A DNA stretch of 64,000 nucleotides from Rhizobium sp. NFR07 (GTDB lineage: Bacteria; Pseudomonadota; Alphaproteobacteria; Rhizobiales; Rhizobiaceae): the NCBI RefSeq assembly GCF_900111905.1, contig NZ_FOKM01000005.1, positions 310,001 to 374,000 on the forward strand, in the 5' to 3' direction. This document shows positions 18,180 through 27,659 of this stretch, piece after piece. A model generated the notes under the pieces. That model worked only from the letters and a program-made list of their open reading frames with translations, ran no database searches and was not told the origin of the DNA. Within the stretch, counting starts at the first letter, position 1. Every line of letters begins with the position of its first letter. The translations under genes were made by a program, and so were the position numbers.

Positions 18180-19162
18180 TCCACGCCCGCAACCTTCCCT
18201 TCATCACCACGCTGGCCATCTTCGTGATCGCCTACGCCCTCTGCGTGCTGCAGTTTCCCAACATGCTGTCGACGCGGGTGATCGGCAATCTGCTCACCGA
18301 CAACGCGTTCCTCGGTATCGCCGCGGTCGGCATGACCTTCGTCATCCTGTCGAGCGGCATCGACCTGTCGGTCGGCTCGGTGATCGCCTTTACCAGCGTC
18401 TTCGTCGCCGTCATGGTCGGCTCCTTCGGCGTTCACCCGCTGACCGCCTTCATCGCAGCCCTCGTCATCTCCACCCTGTTCGGCTGCCTGATGGGCGCGA
18501 TGATCCGCTATCTGCTGATCCCGCCCTTCGTGGTGACGCTGGCCGGCATGTTCTTGGCCAGAGGCGCGGCCTATCTGGTCTCGACGGAATCCGTGCCGAT
18601 CACCCATGAATTCATCGACGCGATGATGGGCTTCTACATCCGCTTTCCCGGCGGCGGGCGCCTGACGCTGCTGGCCATGATCATGCTCGCCGTCTTCATC
18701 GCCGGCATCTTCATCGCCTCGCGCACGAGGTTCGGCGCCAATGTCTATGCGATCGGCGGCAATATCCAGTCGGCCGAGCTGATGGGCGTTCCGGTCGGCT
18801 CCACGACGATCCGCATCTATGCGCTGTCGGGCTTCCTGTCGGGCCTCGCCGGCATCGTCTACACGCTCTACACCTCGTCGGGTTATTCGCTGGCGACGGT
18901 CGGCGTGGAGCTCGATGCGATCGCGGCGGTCGTCATCGGCGGGACGCTTCTGACCGGCGGCGTCGGGCTGATCGCGGGAACCTTCGTCGGCATCCTGCTG
19001 CAGGGACTGATCCAGACCTACATCGTCTTCGACGGCACCCTGTCGTCCTGGTGGACGAAAATCGTCATCGGCATCCTGTTATTCGTATTCATCGTGTTGC
19101 AGCGCACAATCATCTGGTATTCAAACCGCCAACTTGCGGTCAGGCAATTGAAAGAGGTGTGA
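18176..19162 (+). CDS. yjfF: Sugar ABC transporter permease, YjfF type
   Basis: The 328-residue product is the second permease of the transporter. Starting at 18176 (MIHARNLPFITTLAIFVIAY) gives a normal family length and an ATGA overlap with ytfT; the frame is open much further upstream, but that part merely overlaps ytfR/ytfT. Motifs: MTFVILSSGIDLSVGSVIAF, YLLIPPFVVTLAGMFLARG, AIGGNIQSAELMGVPVG. The C-terminal IIWYSNRQLAVRQLKEV is the cytosolic tail. Confidence 0.9.
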   Translation: MIHARNLPFITTLAIFVIAYALCVLQFPNMLSTRVIGNLLTDNAFLGIAAVGMTFVILSSGIDLSVGSVIAFTSVFVAVMVGSFGVHPLTAFIAALVISTLFGCLMGAMIRYLLIPPFVVTLAGMFLARGAAYLVSTESVPITHEFIDAMMGFYIRFPGGGRLTLLAMIMLAVFIAGIFIASRTRFGANVYAIGGNIQSAELMGVPVGSTTIRIYALSGFLSGLAGIVYTLYTSSGYSLATVGVELDAIAAVVIGGTLLTGGVGLIAGTFVGILLQGLIQTYIVFDGTLSSWWTKIVIGILLFVFIVLQRTIIWYSNRQLAVRQLKEV

Positions 19163-19164
19163 TT

Positions 19165-19953
19165 TTGGGTCTTCTGGAAACGGCGATCAGCGGCCGGAAG
19201 CGACGCGGCAACCACGCACATGTGGTGGCGGAGCTTGGACGCGGCATCGTCTCCGGCAAGATCCCGGAAGGCTCGCTTCTGCCCGGAGATGCTGAACTTT
19301 CGGCCCGTTTTGGCGTGTCGCGCACCGTCCTGCGCGAGGCTATGAAGACACTGTCGGCGAAGCGCCTGATCGAGGCCAAGGCCAAGGTCGGCACGCGCGT
19401 GCTGCCGCGCGACAGCTGGAACTTCTTTGATTCGGATGTGCTCAGCTGGCGCTTTCAATCGGGGCTCGACTACGACTTCATCGAGCACCTGGCCGAAATC
19501 CGACTGGCGCTCGAGCCGGCAGCGGCGGCGGCAGCGGCTGTGCGCGCCACGAGCGACGACATCGTCGCGCTCTACGCAATCGCCGCCCGCTTCGACGATC
19601 TGAAGCACACGCCGGAGACGGTGGCGCAGGTCGATCTGGAGTTCCATCTTGCCATCGCCCGAATGTCCGGCAACCCGTTCATGCGCTCGGCCAGCGCACT
19701 GATCGAGGCGGCTCTGGCGATTTCCTTCCAGCTCTCGTCTCCGGCCTCATCGCCGGAAACGATCGACGAGGTCGCCACCAATCACCTGCGCATCGTCCAT
19801 GCCATTGCCTCGCGCGATCCGGCCAAGGCGATGTCGGCGATGCGCCATGTCATCGAAGTGGGCAAGAGCCGGATTCGAGGCTCGATCGAAGGCATGCAGC
19901 AGGAAACGGCCGACGGCGAACCGTTTCAGGTCATCGCCGCCGAGACCAGCTGA
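19165..19953 (+). CDS. FadR-subfamily GntR transcriptional regulator (probable TTG start)
   Basis: About 262 residues. The N-terminal winged helix (VVAELGRGIVSGKIPEGSLL, then RFGVSRTVLREAMKTLSAKR near residues 45-65) is followed by a C-terminal FCD all-helical ligand domain with the usual metal/acid-binding Asp/His pattern (DLEFHLAIARMSGN near 150, NHLRIVHAI near 210). FCD regulators commonly sense sugar acids or carboxylates. The gene directly follows yjfF. A TTG at 19165 has AAAGAGG seven bases upstream; the alternative GTG at 19159 would have the ribosome site too close. Likely controls the adjacent sugar units through the promoter at 14.3-14.5 kb, by inference. Confidence 0.82.
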   Translation: MGLLETAISGRKRRGNHAHVVAELGRGIVSGKIPEGSLLPGDAELSARFGVSRTVLREAMKTLSAKRLIEAKAKVGTRVLPRDSWNFFDSDVLSWRFQSGLDYDFIEHLAEIRLALEPAAAAAAAVRATSDDIVALYAIAARFDDLKHTPETVAQVDLEFHLAIARMSGNPFMRSASALIEAALAISFQLSSPASSPETIDEVATNHLRIVHAIASRDPAKAMSAMRHVIEVGKSRIRGSIEGMQQETADGEPFQVIAAETS

Positions 19954-19958
19954 CAAGC

Positions 19959-21302
19959 TTAGCCGGCCGCCATCAGATCCGAGACGACCGTCCGGAACCG
20001 CGCCGAAATCTCGTCACGTCCGACATGCCGGCCGCCGGAGACGAGCTTGCGGCCCCGCACCCAGGCGCAGTCGATGCCGATGCCCGCGCCGAAAATCCAT
20101 TGATCGATCATATGTTTTGCCGACCACGGAACGTTCGACAGGTCGAGCGAGAACAGGTCTGCGGGGGCGCCCGAGACGATACCGGATTCGGACTGCAGCG
20201 CCTGAGCGCCGCCAACAAGCGCCTTGGTGAAGAGCGAAACGCCGGTGGATTGGCCGGGTGCCGCGATGACATTGCGGGAACGTTCGGCGAGGCGCTGCGA
20301 ATATTCGAGAATCTGCAGCTCTTCACGGAGCGAGATCGAGACGTTGGAATCCGAACCGACGCCGTAACGGCCACCCTGGGCGATGAATGAGGATGCGGGG
20401 AAGATGCCGTCGCCGAGATTGGCCTCGGTGACCGGGCAGAGACCGGCGATCGCGCCGGAATTTGCCATCGCCGTGACTTCGTTTTCTGTCACATGGGTGG
20501 CGTGGACGAGGCACCAGCGGCCATTGACCAGCGCATGATCAAGCAGCCATTCGACCGGCCGGACGCCGGACCAGGCGATGCAATCCTCGACTTCCTTCAC
20601 CTGTTCGGCGACATGGATATGGATCGGTCCCGTGGTCATTGTCGTCAGAGCCGACAGCTCTTCCGGCGTCACGGCGCGCAGGCTGTGGGGGGCGAGGCCG
20701 AGATTGGAGCCCGGCAGTTCGCGGGTGATCTCGGTACCGCGCTCCATCAACCGGGCGAACTGATCGAGATCGTGGATGAAGCGCCGCTGGCCATCCGCTG
20801 GAGCTAAGCCGCCGAAGCCAGAATGGGCATAGAAGACGGGCAGCATGGTGAGCCCGATGCCCGTCGCGCCGGCGGCGGCGGCGACCCGATCCAGATGTTC
20901 CGCCGGATTGGCATAGAGCGAGCCGTCGCGATCGTGATGCAGGTAATGAAACTCGCCGACGCGGGAAAAGCCCTGTTCGACCATTTCCATGAAGGCCTGG
21001 GCGGCGATTGCTTCCAGCTGGTCTGGGTTCATCGACAGGCCGAACTGGTACATGACCGTGCGCCAGCTCCAGAAACTGTCGGCGCCGGGACCTCGGGTTT
21101 CGGCAAGGCCGGCAATGGCACGCTGGAATGTATGGCTGTGAAGGTTCGGCATGCCGGGCAGGACGAAGGCGTGGCGCTCGTCACCGGCTTGCGGCTGGGC
21201 ACCGACCTCGACTGATCCGAGGCGGCCCTCGGCGATGGAAATTCGGACATTCGCCCTGATCTCGTCGCCCACAAGAGCATAGTCGGCAAAAATCACATCC
21301 AC
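19959..21302 (-). CDS. hutF: Formimidoylglutamate deiminase HutF
   Basis: The 447-residue amidohydrolase has the metal-binding NLHSHTFQRAIAG near residue 54, HIHVAEQ near 228-234, CLVHATHVTE near 265 and GSDSNVSISLREEL near 320. HutF deaminates N-formimidoyl-L-glutamate to N-formyl-L-glutamate and ammonia in the five-step histidine pathway. It starts with GTG at 21302, six bases after AAGGGGA; no in-frame ATG fits. Divergent from hutI and convergent with the GntR gene, with 5 bp between the stops. Confidence 0.92.
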   Translation of the reverse strand: MDVIFADYALVGDEIRANVRISIAEGRLGSVEVGAQPQAGDERHAFVLPGMPNLHSHTFQRAIAGLAETRGPGADSFWSWRTVMYQFGLSMNPDQLEAIAAQAFMEMVEQGFSRVGEFHYLHHDRDGSLYANPAEHLDRVAAAAGATGIGLTMLPVFYAHSGFGGLAPADGQRRFIHDLDQFARLMERGTEITRELPGSNLGLAPHSLRAVTPEELSALTTMTTGPIHIHVAEQVKEVEDCIAWSGVRPVEWLLDHALVNGRWCLVHATHVTENEVTAMANSGAIAGLCPVTEANLGDGIFPASSFIAQGGRYGVGSDSNVSISLREELQILEYSQRLAERSRNVIAAPGQSTGVSLFTKALVGGAQALQSESGIVSGAPADLFSLDLSNVPWSAKHMIDQWIFGAGIGIDCAWVRGRKLVSGGRHVGRDEISARFRTVVSDLMAAG

Positions 21303-21404
21303 GGCATTCCCCTTTTATCTCACAGACCGGCTTGCCTCGTCGATCATTAAGTATATACATAACGGGCAACAAGGCCATTCACAAGACGCATATGAGGGAG
21401 CGCA
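21303..21404. promoter_or_regulatory. hutF/hutI divergent promoter with GTATATAC palindrome
   Basis: The 102-bp gap serves both directions. GTATATAC (21351-21358), in the context TTAAGTATATACATAA, is a perfect palindrome like the short TA-rich operators of the GntR-type histidine repressor HutC. GAGGGAGC precedes hutI. No hutC gene is in the window, so the assignment to HutC is inference. Confidence 0.5.
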
Positions 21405-22631
21405 ATGGCTGATGCAACGCAGATCTGGCGCAATGCCAGGATAGCAACGCTCGACGAGAACCTGCCCGGGCTCGGCCTGATCGAGGACGCGGCGATTGCC
21501 GTGCGCGACGGGCGGATCGCCTTTGTCGGCCGCTGGCAGGATCTGCCGCTCTCGCTGTCGGGAGAGGCCGAAATCGTCGACTGCGAAGGCCGTGTCATCA
21601 CGCCTGGCCTGATCGATTGCCACACCCACATGGTCTTCGGCGGCGACCGGGCGATGGAATTCGAGATGCGGCTGGAAGGCGCGACCTATGAGGAAGTCGC
21701 CCGCGCCGGCGGTGGCATCGTCTCCTCGGTCAAGGCCACCAACGCACTGACCGTCGAAGGACTGATTCGGGCTGCTCTGCCAAGGGTCGATACGCTGCTG
21801 GCCGAGGGCGTTTCGACGCTGGAGATCAAGTCGGGCTACGGCCTGTCGATTGAAGGTGAACTCAACATGCTGCGCGCCGCCCGCGCGCTGGAAAAGGTCC
21901 GGCCGGTCCGCGTCGTTACCTCCTATCTCGCCGCCCATGCGACGCCGGTGGAATACAAGGGCCGCAACGGCGATTACATCACCGACGTGGTCCTTCCCGG
22001 TATGGAAAAGGCCCATGCGGAAGGCCTGATCGATGCCGTCGACGGATTTTGCGAGGGCATCGCGTTCTCGGTCGACGAGATGCGCCGCGTCTTCGATCAT
22101 GCCAAGGCGCTCGGGCTTCCCGTAAAACTGCATGCCGAACAGCTGTCGAACCTCGGCGGCGCCAAGATGGCGGCCTCCTATGGCGCGCTGTCAGCCGATC
22201 ACCTGGAATATCTCGATGCCCAGGGTGCTGCCGCGATGGCCGAGGCCGGGACGGTCGCGGTCATCCTGCCCGGCGCCTTCTATGCCATCAACGAAACGCA
22301 GAAGCCGCCGATCCACGCGCTGCGCGATGCCGGCGTAAAAATGGCGATCGCCACCGACTGCAATCCCGGCACCTCACCGCTCACCTCGCTGCTGCTGACG
22401 ATGAACATGTCGGCGACGCTGTTCCGCCTGACGGTGGATGAATGCATTGCCGGCGCCACCCGCGAGGCGGCCCGTGCACTCGGCCTTCTTGAAGAGACCG
22501 GCACGCTGGAAGTCGGCAAGTCCGCCGATTTCGCCCTCTGGAACATCGGGCGCCCTGCCGAACTCGTCTACCGCATCGGCTTCAATCCACTCCATTCCCG
22601 CATCTTCAGAGGTCAGCAGGTATCCGCATGA
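21405..22631 (+). CDS. hutI: Imidazolonepropionase HutI
   Basis: The 408-residue metal-dependent amidohydrolase has the first metal ligands in [20 protein letters not shown] (near residues 66-85). A catalytic lysine/glutamate region [12 protein letters not shown] is near 144, [13 protein letters not shown] near 243 and [13 protein letters not shown] near 317. It opens the imidazolone ring to N-formimidoyl-glutamate. The start at 21405 follows GAGGGAG. Its stop overlaps the hutH start by 4 bp (ATGA). Confidence 0.94.
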   Translation: MADATQIWRNARIATLDENLPGLGLIEDAAIAVRDGRIAFVGRWQDLPLSLSGEAEIVDCEGRVITPGLIDCHTHMVFGGDRAMEFEMRLEGATYEEVARAGGGIVSSVKATNALTVEGLIRAALPRVDTLLAEGVSTLEIKSGYGLSIEGELNMLRAARALEKVRPVRVVTSYLAAHATPVEYKGRNGDYITDVVLPGMEKAHAEGLIDAVDGFCEGIAFSVDEMRRVFDHAKALGLPVKLHAEQLSNLGGAKMAASYGALSADHLEYLDAQGAAAMAEAGTVAVILPGAFYAINETQKPPIHALRDAGVKMAIATDCNPGTSPLTSLLLTMNMSATLFRLTVDECIAGATREAARALGLLEETGTLEVGKSADFALWNIGRPAELVYRIGFNPLHSRIFRGQQVSA

Positions 22632-24163
22632 CGATCACGCTTCATCCCGGCAGCGTCCCGCTCTCCGATCTCGCCGCGATCTACTGGAACAATGATGCGG
22701 CCGTACTCGACCGCTCCTTCGACGCCGGCATCGAGAAGGCAGCCGCCCGCATCGCCGAAATCGCGGCCGGCAATGCGCCGGTCTATGGCATCAATACCGG
22801 TTTCGGAAAGCTGGCCTCGATCAAGATCGATGCGGCAGACCTCGCCACCCTGCAGCGCAATCTCATCCTCTCCCATTGCTGCGGACTGGGAGCCCCCCTG
22901 CCGGAAAATGTCGTGCGGCTGATCATGGCGCTGAAGCTGATCTCGCTTGGCCGTGGCGCCTCCGGCGTCCGGCTGGAGCTGATCCGCCTGATCGAAGGCA
23001 TGCTCGACAAGGGCGTCATCCCGGTCATTCCCGAAAAAGGCTCGGTCGGCGCCTCGGGTGACCTTGCCCCGCTCGCCCATATGGCTGCCGCGATGATGGG
23101 CGAAGGCGAATCCTTCTTAGCCGGCGAACGAATGCCGTCCGGTGAGGCCTTGAAGAAAGCCGGCCTGGCGCCGGTCGTGCTGGCGGCAAAGGAGGGGCTG
23201 GCGCTGATCAACGGCACCCAGACCTCGACCGCTCTTGCTCTCGCCGGCCTGTTCCGTGCTCATCGCGCCGCCCAGACGGCGCTTGTCACCGGTGCGCTCT
23301 CGACCGATGCGGCCATGGGTTCGTCCGCTCCCTTCCACCCCGATATCCACACGCTGCGCGGCCACAAGGGCCAGATCGACGCGGGCGGGGCGCTCCGCAC
23401 GCTGCTTGAAGGCTCGGAAATCCGCGCCAGCCATATCGAGGGCGACGAGCGTGTGCAGGACCCGTATTGCATCCGCTGCCAGCCGCAGGTCGATGGCGCA
23501 TGCCTCGACCTTCTCCGCTCGGTCGCGCGGACATTGGAGATCGAGGCCAATGCGGTGACCGACAACCCGCTGGTCCTCTCCGACAACGAAGTGGTCTCCG
23601 GCGGTAACTTTCACGCCGAACCCGTCGCGTTTGCCGCCGATCAGACGGCGCTGGCCATCTGCGAGATTGGCGCCATCGCCCAGCGCCGCATCGCCCTGCT
23701 GGTCGACCCCGCCCTCTCCTACGGCCTGCCGGCATTTCTTTCCAAGAAGCCGGGTCTGAATTCCGGCCTAATGATTGCCGAAGTCACGTCCGCCGCGCTG
23801 ATGAGCGAGAACAAGCAGATGTCGCACCCGGCCTCGGTGGATTCGACACCGACCTCGGCCAACCAGGAGGACCATGTCTCCATGGCCTGCCACGGCGCGC
23901 GCCGCCTGCTCGGCATGACGGAAAACCTGTTCGGCATTCTCGGCATCGAGGCGCTTGCCGCCGTGCAGGGGGTGGAACTACGCGGCCCGCTGAAGACCAG
24001 CCCCGAGCTTGAGAAGGCCGCCGCCGTGTTGCGCGTCGCCGTGCCGTCACTGGATGACGACCGCTATATGGCGCCGGATCTTGCAGCCGCTGCGGACCTC
24101 GTCGCCACCGGCGCACTCGCCGCCGCCATCTCGCCCGGCATCCTGCCGGTGCTCGACATCTGA
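22628..24163 (+). CDS. hutH: Histidine ammonia-lyase HutH
   Basis: The 511-residue product is normal for the family. The MIO prosthetic group motif is intact: [15 protein letters not shown] near residue 139-153 contains the Ala-Ser-Gly triad. [11 protein letters not shown] near 53-63 supplies the catalytic tyrosine loop, and the later [18 protein letters not shown] and [13 protein letters not shown] motifs are present. It converts L-histidine to trans-urocanate, the first step of the pathway. No hutG (formylglutamate deformylase) separates it from hutU; the gap is 28 bp. Confidence 0.95.
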   Translation: MTITLHPGSVPLSDLAAIYWNNDAAVLDRSFDAGIEKAAARIAEIAAGNAPVYGINTGFGKLASIKIDAADLATLQRNLILSHCCGLGAPLPENVVRLIMALKLISLGRGASGVRLELIRLIEGMLDKGVIPVIPEKGSVGASGDLAPLAHMAAAMMGEGESFLAGERMPSGEALKKAGLAPVVLAAKEGLALINGTQTSTALALAGLFRAHRAAQTALVTGALSTDAAMGSSAPFHPDIHTLRGHKGQIDAGGALRTLLEGSEIRASHIEGDERVQDPYCIRCQPQVDGACLDLLRSVARTLEIEANAVTDNPLVLSDNEVVSGGNFHAEPVAFAADQTALAICEIGAIAQRRIALLVDPALSYGLPAFLSKKPGLNSGLMIAEVTSAALMSENKQMSHPASVDSTPTSANQEDHVSMACHGARRLLGMTENLFGILGIEALAAVQGVELRGPLKTSPELEKAAAVLRVAVPSLDDDRYMAPDLAAAADLVATGALAAAISPGILPVLDI

Positions 24164-24191
24164 CAGCAGAAGAACAACGGGAACAGAAGTC

Positions 24192-25877
24192 ATGACCAAT
24201 CCGCGCCACAACATCCGCGACGTGCGCTCCCCGCGTGGGCCAGAGCTTACCGCCAAGAGCTGGATGACCGAAGCACCTTTGCGGATGCTGATGAACAATC
24301 TCGATCCGGACGTGGCCGAGAACCCGCATGAACTGGTCGTCTATGGCGGCATCGGCCGCGCCGCCCGCACCTGGGACGATTTCGACCGCATCGCCGCGAC
24401 GCTGAAGACGCTGACCGAGGAAGAGACGCTGCTCGTCCAGTCGGGAAAACCGGTCGGCGTGTTCCGCACCCACAAGGATGCACCGCGGGTGCTGATCGCC
24501 AATTCCAACCTCGTGCCGCACTGGGCGACCTGGGACCATTTCAACGAACTGGATAAGAAGGGCCTGGCCATGTACGGCCAGATGACCGCCGGTTCGTGGA
24601 TCTATATCGGCACGCAAGGGATCGTGCAGGGCACCTATGAAACCTTCGTCGAGGCCGGTCGCCAGCATTATGACGGCAACCTCAAGGGCAAGTGGATCCT
24701 GACCGGCGGGCTCGGCGGCATGGGCGGCGCCCAGCCGCTGGCCGCCGTCATGGCCGGCGCCTGCTGCCTGGCCGTCGAATGCGACGAGACCCGCATCGAT
24801 TTCCGCCTGCGCACCCGATATGTCGATGCGAAAGCCAAGACGCTGGATGAAGCGCTGGCGATGATCGAGGAATGGACGGGCAAGGGCGAGGCAAAGTCCG
24901 TCGGCCTGCTCGGCAATGCGGCGGAAATCTTTCCGGAACTGGTCAAGCGCATGCAGGCCGGTGGCCCGCGTCCCGACATCGTCACCGACCAGACCTCTGC
25001 GCATGACCCGAGGAACGGTTATCTCCCCATCGGCTGGACGGTCGAGGAGGCCAAGGCCAAGCGCGAAAGCGATCCGAAGTCTGTCGAAGTTGCCGCCCGT
25101 GCGTCGATGAAGGCGCATGTCGAGGCCATGGTCGCCTTCTGGGATGCCGGCGTGCCGACCCTCGACTACGGCAACAACATCCGTCAGGTCGCCAAGGACG
25201 AAGGGCTTGAGAACGCCTTCGCCTTCCCGGGCTTCGTGCCGGCCTATATCCGTCCGCTGTTCTGCCGCGGCATCGGCCCGTTCCGCTGGGCGGCCCTTTC
25301 CGGTGACCCGGAGGATATCTACAAGACCGATGCCAAGGTGAAGGAACTGCTGCCGGACAACAAGCACCTGCACAACTGGCTTGACATGGCCCGCGAGCGC
25401 ATCGCCTTCCAGGGCCTGCCGGCACGCATCTGCTGGGTGGGGCTCGGCGACCGCCACAAGCTCGGGCTGGCCTTCAACGAAATGGTTAGGACCGGCGAAC
25501 TCTCCGCCCCGATTGTCATCGGCCGCGATCATCTCGACAGTGGCTCGGTCGCCTCGCCGAACCGCGAGACGGAAGCAATGCAGGACGGATCGGATGCCGT
25601 GTCCGACTGGCCGCTGCTGAATGCGCTGCTGAACACCGCATCGGGCGCCACCTGGGTATCGCTGCATCACGGCGGCGGGGTCGGCATGGGCTACTCGCAG
25701 CATTCCGGCATGGTTATCTGCGCCGATGGCTCGGAAGATGCCGATCGCAGGCTGGAACGGGTGCTGTGGAACGACCCGGCCACCGGGGTCATGCGCCATG
25801 CCGATGCCGGCTATGACATCGCCATCGACTGCGCCAAAGACAAGGGCCTCAGATTGCCCGGCATTCTCGGGAACTGA
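24192..25877 (+). CDS. hutU: Urocanate hydratase HutU
   Basis: The 561-residue product starts [16 protein letters not shown] at 24192; an upstream extension in the same frame would run into hutH and is rejected. The NAD-binding [19 protein letters not shown] (near 176-194), the catalytic region with [14 protein letters not shown] near 266 and the conserved late [17 protein letters not shown] are all present. It hydrates urocanate to 4-imidazolone-5-propionate. Fourth hut gene, 5 bp before hutD. Confidence 0.95.
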   Translation: MTNPRHNIRDVRSPRGPELTAKSWMTEAPLRMLMNNLDPDVAENPHELVVYGGIGRAARTWDDFDRIAATLKTLTEEETLLVQSGKPVGVFRTHKDAPRVLIANSNLVPHWATWDHFNELDKKGLAMYGQMTAGSWIYIGTQGIVQGTYETFVEAGRQHYDGNLKGKWILTGGLGGMGGAQPLAAVMAGACCLAVECDETRIDFRLRTRYVDAKAKTLDEALAMIEEWTGKGEAKSVGLLGNAAEIFPELVKRMQAGGPRPDIVTDQTSAHDPRNGYLPIGWTVEEAKAKRESDPKSVEVAARASMKAHVEAMVAFWDAGVPTLDYGNNIRQVAKDEGLENAFAFPGFVPAYIRPLFCRGIGPFRWAALSGDPEDIYKTDAKVKELLPDNKHLHNWLDMARERIAFQGLPARICWVGLGDRHKLGLAFNEMVRTGELSAPIVIGRDHLDSGSVASPNRETEAMQDGSDAVSDWPLLNALLNTASGATWVSLHHGGGVGMGYSQHSGMVICADGSEDADRRLERVLWNDPATGVMRHADAGYDIAIDCAKDKGLRLPGILGN

Positions 25878-25882
25878 GCCTC

Positions 25883-26449
25883 ATGCAGATCCTTCGCTCC
25901 GGCACCCACAAGCGCATGCCGTGGAAAAACGGACGCGGCGAGACGGTGGAGATCGCCGTCTTTCCGCAGGGCGCCACAGTCGATACGTTCGACTGGCGCG
26001 TCAGCATGGCGACGGTGGCCGAAGATGGCGCTTTCTCCGTCTTCCCCGGTATCGACCGCACGCTGTCCATCCTCGAAGGCCATGGAATGGAACTGGCGAT
26101 CGAGGATCGCGAAAAGGAGCTGCTGACGCAGGCCTCCGCGCCCTATCCCTTCCCGGCCGATGCGCCGACCACGGCCCGGCTGACGGATGGCACGATCACC
26201 GACCTCAACGTCATGACCCGGCGCGGACGGTTTGTGCATGTCGTAGAGACGATCTCGGTGCCGGCGACGATCGAACCCACGGATGCCCTGACGCTTCTCC
26301 TCTGCCATCACGGCGAGATGCAGGTCACGGACGGGGAAAGCACCGAAATACTCGGAGAGCTCGATTGCGCGATCCTGCCCGCCGGCAGGACGGCTACGCT
26401 TACGGGATCCGGTCACGGCTTTGTCATCCGCCTCGAAGAGCGACTGTAG
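25883..26449 (+). CDS. hutD: HutD/Ves family cupin-like protein
   Basis: The 188-residue product begins MQILRSGTHKRMPWKNGRGE, the hallmark N-terminus of HutD (Trp-Lys-Asn-Gly-Gly/Arg-Gly), followed by DWRVSMATVAEDGAFSVFPG and DRTLSILEGHGMEL, all in a double-stranded beta-helix fold. HutD is proposed to limit the upper level of hut expression by binding an intermediate; it is not catalytic in the pathway. Last gene of the plus-strand hut unit, followed by a hairpin. Confidence 0.88.
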   Translation: MQILRSGTHKRMPWKNGRGETVEIAVFPQGATVDTFDWRVSMATVAEDGAFSVFPGIDRTLSILEGHGMELAIEDREKELLTQASAPYPFPADAPTTARLTDGTITDLNVMTRRGRFVHVVETISVPATIEPTDALTLLLCHHGEMQVTDGESTEILGELDCAILPAGRTATLTGSGHGFVIRLEERL

Positions 26450-26455
26450 CCGATC

Positions 26456-26485
26456 ATGGCGGGATCGGCCCATTGGTCCCGCCAT
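26456..26485 (+). terminator. Probable terminator after hutD
   Basis: ATGGCGGGA (26456-26464) pairs perfectly with TCCCGCCAT (26477-26485) around a 12-nt loop, 6 bp after the hutD stop. The following T content is poor, so termination may be partial. Confidence 0.55.
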
Positions 26486-26494
26486 CAGCAATCT

Positions 26495-26509
26495 TGACTT
26501 CATAAGTCA
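26495..26509 (+). promoter_or_regulatory. IRO-type (RirA) iron box upstream of the SIP gene
   Basis: TGACTTCATAAGTCA is a perfect 6-bp inverted repeat (TGACTT-N3-AAGTCA) and fits the TGA-N9-TCA pattern known for RirA iron-responsive operators of rhizobia. It lies about 47 bp before the start of the siderophore-interacting protein gene, a typical iron-repressed target. Confidence 0.6.
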
Positions 26510-26555
26510 TGAATGATTTTAGTCCGGGCACAGTACGATTTTCCGGACAGCCACC

Positions 26556-27515
26556 ATGCTCCACCAGACCAAAGGCCGCATCACCCGTGACAACGGAGCC
26601 GCGATCGACGCGCTGAAGAAGCGCGCGCTGGAATGGGATGTGCCGCTGACGGAAGAGGCCAAGGGTTTCTGCTTCCACGTCTGGAATTCCAAGGCGACGC
26701 TCATTCCCGACGAGATGGGCGTGTCGATCGAGATCTCCTCGCCGGAACAGCGCCTGCTGCAGACGCTGCAGGGCAGCCTGACCGAACTTTTCGAGGAATG
26801 CCTGCTCTGCCCGAAATGGGACGAGGTGGCCGAAGGCGCGCTGGCGCCCGGCATGTCGCTGATGCAGGTCGTGGCTGTAACCAAGCGTTCGGAGGGCTTT
26901 ACCCGCGTTCGGCTTGAGGGCCATGATGCCGAGCGCTTCGGCACCGGCAGCTATCATTTCCGTCTTCTGATCCCCCGCAAGGGCCGCCCGCCGTGCTGGC
27001 CGCGCATTGCAGCATCCGGCCGGACGGTCTGGCCGGAAGGTGACGACGCCTTGAACCGCCCCTGCTACACGACGGTCGCCTATGGCGAGAACTGGCTGGA
27101 ATTCGACATATTCCGCCATGACGGCAGCCCGACCTCCGACTGGGCCGCCGAAGAGCCTGTCGGCCGCACGGTCGGCATCATCGGCCCGGGCGGCGGCGCA
27201 TGCCCGGAAAACGACAATCTCGTCCTGTTCGGCGACGAGACCGCCATGCCCGCCATAATCCGCATGCTGCAGGAGGCCCCCGGAAACGTTCGCGCCTTCC
27301 TTCAGGTACGCCGCGAAGACCTCTGCGAACTGGCCGCCGACGCCCGCGTCTCGCTGGTGGAGGATATGGGCAAGGCCCTGGAAGAGGCCGAAATTGCCGA
27401 CGGCGCCTATGTCTGGTTCGCCGGCCATGCCGACAAGGCAAAGGCCGCCCGCGCCCATCTGATCGCCCGCGGTGTCGCCAAGAAGGATTTCACCGCCGCC
27501 GCCTATTGGAGCTGA
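26556..27515 (+). CDS. Siderophore-interacting protein (ViuB-like ferric-chelate flavoreductase) with N-terminal DUF2218-like domain
   Basis: The 319-residue product appears to have three parts. Residues 1 to about 85 resemble DUF2218 (SISSPEQRLLQTLQGSL-like end). Residues of about 95-205 are FAD_binding_9 (FTRVRLEGHDAERF, then PCYTTVAY where relatives have RxYTxR). Residues of about 207-319 are the SIP NAD(P)-binding domain (SDWAAEEPVGRTVGIIGPGG, WFAGHADKAKAARAHL, terminal YW). Such enzymes reduce ferric siderophores in the cytoplasm to release iron. The RirA-type box upstream agrees. No siderophore transporter is adjacent. The ribosome site before 26556 is weak. Confidence 0.85.
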   Translation: MLHQTKGRITRDNGAAIDALKKRALEWDVPLTEEAKGFCFHVWNSKATLIPDEMGVSIEISSPEQRLLQTLQGSLTELFEECLLCPKWDEVAEGALAPGMSLMQVVAVTKRSEGFTRVRLEGHDAERFGTGSYHFRLLIPRKGRPPCWPRIAASGRTVWPEGDDALNRPCYTTVAYGENWLEFDIFRHDGSPTSDWAAEEPVGRTVGIIGPGGGACPENDNLVLFGDETAMPAIIRMLQEAPGNVRAFLQVRREDLCELAADARVSLVEDMGKALEEAEIADGAYVWFAGHADKAKAARAHLIARGVAKKDFTAAAYWS

Positions 27516-27560
27516 GGCAGACAACTCGCTCGCAGCCGATCAGCGGAAGCCGCGATATCT

Positions 27561-27659
27561 GGAGCGTTTCCGCTTTTTCTCCGAAACGCGAAATCGCTCT
27601 GATCCTTTGATCTTACGCAGTTCCAAACGCAAAACCGCTACGCACTTCTGCCGGAACTG
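27561..27659 (+). repeat. RIME-like intergenic palindromic repeat, copy 2
   Basis: This is the same element as 2095-2195 and in the same orientation. GAGCGTTTCCGCTTTTTCTC, GAAACGCGAAATCGCTCTG, TTGATCTTACGCAGTTCC and CCGCTACGCACTT are shared almost base for base. It begins 46 bp after the SIP stop. Confidence 0.8.

Noticed and set aside
24009-24191. Longer hutU frame overlapping hutH
   Set aside because: The added residues are Arg/Ser/Pro-rich shadow sequence; 24192 gives the standard HutU N-terminus and length.
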